Shown here: positions 27,955 to 32,444 of the stretch, piece after piece | Numbering within the stretch: the first letter of the stretch is position 1 | Layout of the letters: each line of letters opens with the position of its first letter | Assembly (NCBI GenBank): GCA_017984315.1 | Contig: JAGNZR010000008.1 | Span: forward strand, 20,775-53,218 | DNA length: 32,444 bases | Source of the DNA: Fusobacteriaceae bacterium | GTDB taxonomy: Bacteria; Fusobacteriota; Fusobacteriia; Fusobacteriales; Fusobacteriaceae | Direction of reading: 5' to 3' | The notes under the pieces: generated by a model | What the model saw: only the letters and a program-made list of their open reading frames with translations | Database searches by the model: none | Told to the model about the DNA's origin: nothing | Translations under genes and position numbers: made by a program

Positions 27955-27983
27955 TTGAAATACTTATAAATTAAATGTATAAT
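27955..27983 (+). promoter_or_regulatory. Sigma70-type promoter of ridA
   Basis: TTGAAA (27955-27960), 17-base spacer, TATAAT (27978-27983), about 50 bases before the start codon. A near-consensus promoter that fits strong expression. Confidence 0.75.
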
Positions 27984-28032
27984 TAAAAGGTATTAGTTAT
28001 AATTTATTAATTATTTTTAGGAGGATTATTTT

Positions 28033-28419
28033 ATGAAAAGAATTATTAACACTACAAACGCACCATCAGCTATAGGGCCATACTCTCAAGCAGTTGAAGT
28101 TAACGGAACATTATATGTTTCAGGACAAATCCCATTCGTTCCAGCTACTATGCAAGTAGTTTCTGACGACGTTAGAGAGCAAACTAAACAATCTTTAGAG
28201 AACGTAAAAGCAATCGTTGAGGCTGCTGGATACACTCTTGCAGACGTTGTTAAAGCTGGAGTATTCATTAAAGATATGAACGATTTTGCAATTGTTAACG
28301 AAGTTTACGCTGAGTATTTAGGAGATGTAAAACCTGCTAGAGCTTGCGTAGAGGTTGCAAGACTTCCTAGAGATGTAAAAGTTGAAATAGAGGTTATTGC
28401 AGTTAAAGCTTGTTGCTAA
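28033..28419 (+). CDS. ridA: RidA family reactive enamine/imine deaminase
   Basis: 128 residues, typical RidA (YjgF/YER057c) length. Hydrolyses 2-aminoacrylate and related imines made by PLP enzymes. Motifs: [25 protein letters not shown], and the active-site Arg in [20 protein letters not shown] and AGGAGG lie before the ATG. Codon use is richer in AAC, GAC and GTA than the surrounding genes, a sign of high expression, and both promoter and terminator are strong. The protein ends in two cysteines (KACC). A link to tyrosine phenol-lyase at 14073, which releases 2-aminoacrylate, is an inference. Confidence 0.96.
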   Translation: MKRIINTTNAPSAIGPYSQAVEVNGTLYVSGQIPFVPATMQVVSDDVREQTKQSLENVKAIVEAAGYTLADVVKAGVFIKDMNDFAIVNEVYAEYLGDVKPARACVEVARLPRDVKVEIEVIAVKACC

Positions 28420-28430
28420 TAACTAATTTA

Positions 28431-28460
28431 GGTAAGAAGTAACCCTTCTTACCTTTTTTT
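28431..28460 (+). terminator. Intrinsic terminator of ridA
   Basis: GGTAAGAAG (28431-28439) pairs with CTTCTTACC (28445-28453) around a 5-base loop, followed by seven T. Confidence 0.92.
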
Positions 28461-28551
28461 ATTTATAGATTAAAATTAATTTAACTCTTTTAATATCAAT
28501 GCTTTTATTGTATACTATTTCATATTTATGTTTATTTAGGGGGTAAAATTA

Positions 28552-29529
28552 ATGAAAAGAAGTTTATCAGGTATCCAGCCAAGTGGAGTTTTACATATAG
28601 GTAATTATTTTGGTGCTATAAAGCAATTTATAGATAACCAAGCAAGTTATGAAGGGATGTATTTTGTTGCTGACTATCACTCTTTGACATCTTCACCGAA
28701 TCCACAAGATCTTAGAGATAACTCATATAACATAGTGTTAGATTATTTAGCTTTAGGTCTTGATCCTGCTAAATCAACTATATTTTTACAATCTGATGTT
28801 CCTGAGCATGCTGAATTATACTGGATCTTATCTACACTGACTCCTGTAGCATTAATGGAGAGAGGGCATTCATATAAAGATAAAATAGAAAAAGGGATTT
28901 CGGCTAATATGGGACTTCTTTCTTACCCTGTTTTAATGGCTGCTGATATTTTAATTTATGATTCTGATATTGTTCCAGTGGGAAAAGATCAAAAGCAACA
29001 CCTTGAAATGGCAAGAGATATTGCAATAAAATTTAATGAAAGATATGAAGGGGAGTTTTTTAAACTGCCTGAACCTCTAATTTTAGAAGACTCTGCTGTT
29101 ATACCAGGGACAGATGGTCAAAAAATGAGTAAATCATACAATAATACAATAAATATGTTTGCCTCAAAAAAAGAGTTAAAAAAGCAGGTAATGAGCATTG
29201 TTACTGATTCTACACCTCTTGAAGAGCCTAAAAATCCAGATAATAATATAACTCAACTTTATTCTCTATTCGCATCAAAAGAGAGAGTAGAGGAGATGAA
29301 AGAGAAGTTCAGAGTTGGGAATTATGGGTATGGTCATGCTAAAAATGAACTGTTAGAAGCTATCCTTGAATATTTTAAAGAAGCTAGAGATAAAAGAGAG
29401 GAGCTTGTTAGTAATCCTGATTTAGTTAAAAAGATATTAAAAGATGGGGCAGAGAAGGCTAGACTTTTAGCAAAAGAAAAGATGTTAAAAGTAAAAGAGG
29501 CTGTAGGTCTTTTAGGAAACAGATATTAA
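28552..29529 (+). CDS. trpS: Tryptophan-tRNA ligase
   Basis: Class I aminoacyl-tRNA synthetase that charges tRNA-Trp. 325 residues, standard bacterial length. HIGH-type motif in SGIQPSGVLHIGNYFGAI and KMSKS-type motif in DGQKMSKSYNNT. GGGGG lies before the ATG. The leader after the ridA terminator is about 90 bases, too short for a T-box; TATACT at 28512-28517 may be the -10 with a weak -35. It stands alone with its own terminator. Confidence 0.97.
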   Translation: MKRSLSGIQPSGVLHIGNYFGAIKQFIDNQASYEGMYFVADYHSLTSSPNPQDLRDNSYNIVLDYLALGLDPAKSTIFLQSDVPEHAELYWILSTLTPVALMERGHSYKDKIEKGISANMGLLSYPVLMAADILIYDSDIVPVGKDQKQHLEMARDIAIKFNERYEGEFFKLPEPLILEDSAVIPGTDGQKMSKSYNNTINMFASKKELKKQVMSIVTDSTPLEEPKNPDNNITQLYSLFASKERVEEMKEKFRVGNYGYGHAKNELLEAILEYFKEARDKREELVSNPDLVKKILKDGAEKARLLAKEKMLKVKEAVGLLGNRY

Positions 29530-29543
29530 TAATAAAGAGTACT

Positions 29544-29591
29544 AAAAAAAGTATTTCAGTTCATATAAAGAACTAAGAGATACTTTTTTTT
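29544..29591 (+). terminator. Intrinsic terminator of trpS
   Basis: AAAAAAAGTAT (29544-29554) pairs with ATACTTTTTTT (29580-29590), with an inner GTTC/GAAC stem, ending in a run of T. Confidence 0.7.
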
Positions 29592-29633
29592 ACATTTTTA
29601 TATGAATAAATTATATAGTTATCCCTGTGCAAC

Positions 29634-29654
29634 ATTCACAATATATATGTGAAT
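29634..29654 (+). promoter_or_regulatory. Inverted repeat, possible activator site upstream of the FNT gene
   Basis: ATTCACA (29634-29640), 7 bases, TGTGAAT (29648-29654). Its centre is about 61 bases before the likely transcription start of the FNT gene, where class I CRP/FNR-family activators bind. The arms are in the opposite order to the usual TGTGA...TCACA, so the binding protein is unknown. Confidence 0.45.
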
Positions 29655-29669
29655 TATTTAATTATATTA

Positions 29670-29698
29670 TTGAAATATATTAAAGTTTATAATATAAT
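29670..29698 (+). promoter_or_regulatory. Sigma70-type promoter of the FNT gene
   Basis: TTGAAA (29670-29675), 17-base spacer, TATAAT (29693-29698). Start of transcription near 29705, about 40 bases before the ATG. Confidence 0.7.
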
Positions 29699-29746
29699 AA
29701 CACGGTAATAGATATTAAAAAATATGAATAAAATAAGGGGTCATTT

Positions 29747-30508
29747 ATGCCAATGTTAAATTCTCATGAAGCTACGCAGTTTTCAATTTCAGCAGGAGTC
29801 AGTAAAGCAAACTTTCCATTTAAAAAAGCATTTCTTTTAGGTATTTTAGGAGGGATGTTCATCGGTCTAGGAGGGTTAGGAAGTATTTTAGCATCAAATG
29901 TTTTAGGACCTATCGGTAAATTTATTGGAGCATTTATGTTCCCTGTAGGTTTAATTATGACGTCACTTGTAGGTGGATCAATTTTTACAGGAAACTGTCT
30001 TTTAGGAGCAGCTTACTTTACTAAAGAGATATCGCTTAAAGTTTATGTTAAAGATTTAATAATATGCTGGTTTGGAAATTTAGTAGGAGCTATATTTTTA
30101 TCTTTTTTAGTTGTTAATGCTAAATTTTTTACAACACCTGCATTTATCGATTATACAGTTCATGCAGCTTATAATAGAACTACACTGACTTTTTTAGAAG
30201 GAGTCTCTTCAGGTTTTTTATGTAATGTATTAGTAGCAGGTGCTGTATGGCTGGCTTATACAGCAAAAGATGCATTAGGAAAAATTATCGCCTGCTGGTT
30301 CCCTGTTATGCTTTTTGTTTTCCTTGGGTTTCAGAACGTTGTGGCAAATATGACATACCTTTTTGTAGCAAAATTTTTACAGCCTGATATCTTTACAATT
30401 GGGCAAATGATTACTACAAACTTTATCCCTGTTACTATAGGTAATTTCCTTTCTGGTGGAATCTTTCTTCCATTAATGTATATAACAATTTACAAAAAAG
30501 CAAAATAA
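29747..30508 (+). CDS. Formate/nitrite transporter (FNT) family channel with Asn at the central His position
   Basis: A 253-residue inner-membrane protein with six hydrophobic segments, as in pentameric FNT channels (formate, nitrite, hydrosulfide, lactate). Family motifs: GGSIFTGNCLLGAAYF at residues 77-92 (the omega-loop region) and LGFQNVVANM at 193-202. In most FNTs the latter reads GFxHxxANM, with a pore histidine that protonates the anion; here that residue is Asn197. FNTs with amide residues there are known from some protists and still transport. Preceded by AAGGGG and a good promoter. Not part of an operon with pfl or hydrogenase genes here, so formate as substrate is only a guess. 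Confidence 0.88.
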   Translation: MPMLNSHEATQFSISAGVSKANFPFKKAFLLGILGGMFIGLGGLGSILASNVLGPIGKFIGAFMFPVGLIMTSLVGGSIFTGNCLLGAAYFTKEISLKVYVKDLIICWFGNLVGAIFLSFLVVNAKFFTTPAFIDYTVHAAYNRTTLTFLEGVSSGFLCNVLVAGAVWLAYTAKDALGKIIACWFPVMLFVFLGFQNVVANMTYLFVAKFLQPDIFTIGQMITTNFIPVTIGNFLSGGIFLPLMYITIYKKAK

Positions 30509-30547
30509 TTAAAATTTCTAACATTTTCCATCGTAAATTTTATTTAA

Positions 30548-30673
30548 CTAGATGCTATTTATTGTAGAATTTTTCATTCTCTAGCTATCGCCACTAAAGA
30601 TGACTAGGTGACTGTGATGAATTATTCTATCAATAATAGCTCTAGTTAATTTTTTATTTATAAATATAGATTT
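30548..30673 (-). pseudogene. Decayed 3' end of an IS21-family istB gene
   Basis: On the minus strand 30673 to 30581 reads KSIFINKKLTRAIIDRIIHH and then SHLVIFSGDS before TAG; the same frame resumes RMKNSTINSI and stops at 30548. This matches the C-terminus of IstB, the ATPase helper of IS21 transposases (LTRAIIDRxxHHSHxxxxxGxSYRMK), with the Tyr codon of SYR changed to TAG. No istA, no upstream istB and no intact ends remain; the bases after it (GATGGAAAATGTTAGAAATTTT, in two parts of the same A/T-rich tail) may be the IS end. An insertion once lay between the FNT gene and the hydrolase gene. Confidence 0.75.
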
Positions 30674-30674
30674 G

Positions 30675-31457
30675 CTAAGAAAAAGAATAACTTTGTCCAT
30701 CATTTGGAATTAAAAGATTATTAATTTTTTCAGCTTTAGCAAAATTATTTAAATCTTCTCTAGATAAAGTTGAATGATTTACAGTTTCCATATGACTAGC
30801 TATAATTACTGAATTAGGGCATGCTAGACAAACTTTTTTAACATCTTTTTTTCCCATTATGATAGAGGTACCATCTAATAATTGAGCATCTCCTGCATTA
30901 AGTATAATTATTTCAGGGTTAAATTTTTCTAAAGTTTTTTCTACTTCTTCACACCAAATTGTATCTCCAGCAATATAAAGTTTTTTTTCGTGATTAGACT
31001 CTAAAATAATTCCACAAGAATCATACTCAACTTGAAGAGATTTATATGTAGATTCAACTTTTTCTCTAGAGCCATGTTGAGCAGGAGTTTTAATAAGTTT
31101 TATATTATTAAAAAAAATTCCTTCTTCTGTTAAGATTTCTATATTTTTAAAACCTAAATTTTTAACAAAATTTTTATTATTAATATTTTGTACAAATATT
31201 TTTTTATTTTTAGGAATAACATTATAAGCTATTTCATCGAAATGATCAGGATGAATATGAGTTAAGATAACCGCATCTACATCTAAAATTTCTTCTAAAG
31301 AAAAAGGTAATTCGACTCTTGGGTTTCTGATATTAGAATTCATAGTATTAGGAAATCCTGGGTATCTACCCATTTCGGCTAAATACGGATCAACTAAAAA
31401 TTTTACTCCACTATTTTCTATTTGAATAGTTGCATTTCTAATTTGTGTTATTTTCAT
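30675..31457 (-). CDS. MBL-fold metal-dependent hydrolase (UlaG-like)
   Basis: 260-residue cytosolic protein of the metallo-beta-lactamase fold. Metal ligands are complete: H67-x-H69-x-D71-H72 in LTHIHPDHFDE, H128 in PAQHGS, D165 in IAGDTIW and a late His in SHMETVNH. It resembles the UlaG / YtkL-type group rather than RNase Z, glyoxalase II or flavodiiron proteins; the substrate is unknown. AAGGAG precedes the ATG. Divergent from an Lrp-type regulator across 199 bases, which is a common regulator-target arrangement. Its stop abuts the istB remnant, so this pair may have arrived with or near a mobile element. Confidence 0.85.
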   Translation of the reverse strand: MKITQIRNATIQIENSGVKFLVDPYLAEMGRYPGFPNTMNSNIRNPRVELPFSLEEILDVDAVILTHIHPDHFDEIAYNVIPKNKKIFVQNINNKNFVKNLGFKNIEILTEEGIFFNNIKLIKTPAQHGSREKVESTYKSLQVEYDSCGIILESNHEKKLYIAGDTIWCEEVEKTLEKFNPEIIILNAGDAQLLDGTSIIMGKKDVKKVCLACPNSVIIASHMETVNHSTLSREDLNNFAKAEKINNLLIPNDGQSYSFS

Positions 31458-31596
31458 AATTGTATTCTCCTTAAATTAAATTATTATATAAATATTATAA
31501 TCTTTTAAATATATTAAATACATATGAGTTTGAAAAAAAAAGTTAAAGTTTACTTGAATTTTGAAAGTGCTCTTATTAAGAAATCTAATAAAAAAT

Positions 31597-31625
31597 TTGA
31601 TTAGGTAAGAAAAAAGTAATATTAT
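31597..31625 (+). promoter_or_regulatory. Probable promoter of the Lrp-type regulator
   Basis: TTGATT (31597-31602), 17-base spacer, TATTAT (31620-31625), about 30 bases before the start codon. Confidence 0.5.
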
Positions 31626-31656
31626 ATTATAAAAATAAAAAAAGCGAGGCAGAAAA

Positions 31657-32073
31657 ATGATTGATGAAATAGATAAAAAAATAATAGAAGAACTTTCTAA
31701 AAATAGTAGAATTAGTATGAGAGAATTGGGGGAGAAAATTTTTTTAACAGGTCAAGCAACATCAACTAGAGTAGCAAAATTAGAAGATATGAAGATTATA
31801 AAAGGCTATACTTTAGAAGTAGATTATTCTCTCATTGGAAAAGCAATCCATGTAATATTAAACATATATACAAATAGCCCACAACATTATTATTACTTGA
31901 AATTTATAGATTCTCAAAAGGATAATTTGTTGCATAATTATAAAATTAGTGGAGATGGATGTTATCTTATAGAAGCACGTTTTTCAACAACTGAAGAATT
32001 AGATGAGTTTTTATTAAAATTAAACAAATATGCTAACTATAAATTAACTATCATACTAAAAGATATAATTTAA
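31657..32073 (+). CDS. Lrp/AsnC family transcriptional regulator
   Basis: 138 residues, a little shorter than most Lrp proteins. N-terminal HTH (IDEIDKKIIEELSKNSRISM then RELGEKIFLTGQATSTRVAK) followed by the RAM/AsnC ligand-binding domain (GYTLEVDYSLIGKAIHVILN and the GDGCYLIEARFSTTEELDEF core, where the usual G-x-x-D region is ISGDG). Such proteins sense amino acids or other small molecules. The likely target is the divergent MBL-fold hydrolase gene. GCGAGGC before the ATG is a weak ribosome binding site. The ligand is unknown. Confidence 0.9.
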   Translation: MIDEIDKKIIEELSKNSRISMRELGEKIFLTGQATSTRVAKLEDMKIIKGYTLEVDYSLIGKAIHVILNIYTNSPQHYYYLKFIDSQKDNLLHNYKISGDGCYLIEARFSTTEELDEFLLKLNKYANYKLTIILKDII

Positions 32074-32129
32074 AAATAAAAAATCTTTTTCAGCATACTT
32101 ATTTAATTAGTATAATACTTTTTTATTTT

Positions 32130-32444
32130 TTAAATTTTAAACAGTCTTTTTCTAATAAAGTGAGCTAATAGCATTATTACAGCTAAATACCCTGATATAC
32201 TATAACCAAATACTTCAACCCCTAAAACTAATGCTGTTATCAATAAGTTTGACGCTACTCCAAAAACAGTACAATACCCCAAAACAACTAAAAATGGAAT
32301 AGATATTTTAAATAATGAACCCATTAGGAATCCTAAACTTGCCCCAATTGAAAATAAAGGGGTTACCTCTCCACCTTGATAACCTACTCCAAGACTCATT
32401 ACACTTGCCAGCAATTTAAAAATCCAATCATACCAATAAATTTC
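32130..32444 (-). CDS. ClC-family chloride channel/transporter (3' part only)
   Basis: The minus-strand frame is open to the window edge, so only the last 104 residues are seen; the start lies beyond 32444. The sequence is hydrophobic, with at least three membrane segments, and contains LGVGYQGGEVTPLFSIGASL, which matches the G-x-x-G-G-E-x-x-P anion-selectivity segment of the ClC family, then VFGVASNLLITALVLGVEVF. A TTG at 32414 could be mistaken for the start, but the upstream codons (EIYWYDWIFK) continue the membrane helix. Probably a Cl-/H+ antiporter or channel, possibly fluoride-handling. Convergent with the Lrp gene. Confidence 0.85.
   Translation of the reverse strand, partial: EIYWYDWIFKLLASVMSLGVGYQGGEVTPLFSIGASLGFLMGSLFKISIPFLVVLGYCTVFGVASNLLITALVLGVEVFGYSISGYLAVIMLLAHFIRKRLFKI

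Noticed and set aside
28461-28551. A T-box leader before trpS
   Set aside because: The leader is only about 90 bases and I find no T-box core or specifier stem.
31524-31604. A 26-codon plus-strand frame (MSLKKKVKVY...) upstream of the Lrp-type gene
   Set aside because: No ribosome binding site and only A/T-rich low-complexity codons; its end overlaps the likely Lrp promoter.
32074-32129. A terminator between the Lrp-type gene and the ClC gene
   Set aside because: Only short A/T stems (ATACT/AGTAT) are present; too weak to call.

Overview
The window is AT-rich (very A/T-biased third codon positions and intergenic DNA) and looks like chromosomal DNA of an anaerobic Fusobacteriota member (Fusobacterium/Cetobacterium-like). 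The main clues are an SLH plus coiled-coil envelope protein, tyrosine phenol-lyase, a complete [FeFe]-hydrogenase maturation operon, pyruvate phosphate dikinase with a CcpN-type regulator, and A/T-rich codon use with many AGA, TTA and ATA codons. The genus is an inference; no 16S gene is present.

Layout. 1-1976 (minus): an SLH/coiled-coil protein, glucose-6-phosphate isomerase and the first codons of a probable M18 aminopeptidase form one operon behind a clear promoter. 2046-2160: tRNA-Gln(UUG) with its own promoter and terminator. 2201-7489 (minus): mfd-mazG-rqcP-ispE-spoVG, tightly packed, with a 61-bp tandem duplication across the mfd start. 7774-14062: an envelope block with a secreted CpdB/UshA-like protein that has lost nearly all its metal ligands, an L,D-transpeptidase, a MocR-type regulator and a DigH-like glycosidase. 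14073-19121 (minus): tyrosine phenol-lyase, pyruvate phosphate dikinase and a CcpN-like CBS-domain repressor. 19236-22893 (plus): hydE-hydG-hydF, where hydE has no usual start codon. 22949-26842 (minus): gap, pgk and a 5'-nucleotidase lipoprotein separated by terminators. 26984-29592: an RluA-family pseudouridine synthase, ridA and trpS. 29634-32444: an FNT-family channel with Asn at the central histidine position, a decayed IS21 istB tail, a divergent MBL-fold hydrolase / Lrp-type regulator pair, and the 3' part of a ClC-family channel gene that runs off the window.

How the genes fit together. The metabolic genes suggest a sugar- and amino-acid-fermenting anaerobe. Pgi, Gap and Pgk serve glycolysis. 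Tyrosine phenol-lyase yields pyruvate and ammonia, PPDK interconverts pyruvate and PEP under a probable CcpN-like repressor, and HydE/G/F build the H-cluster of an [FeFe] hydrogenase that would dispose of electrons as H2. The FNT channel may move formate or another small anion. RidA would remove the 2-aminoacrylate that PLP lyases such as tyrosine phenol-lyase release.

No gene-free stretch exceeds about 300 bases. I saw no CRISPR array, rRNA, prophage or intact transposon. The strongest anomalies are the metal-stripped CpdB-like protein, the hydE start region, the duplicated mfd initiation region and the Asn-type FNT channel. I do not see convincing evidence of a wholly new multi-gene system.
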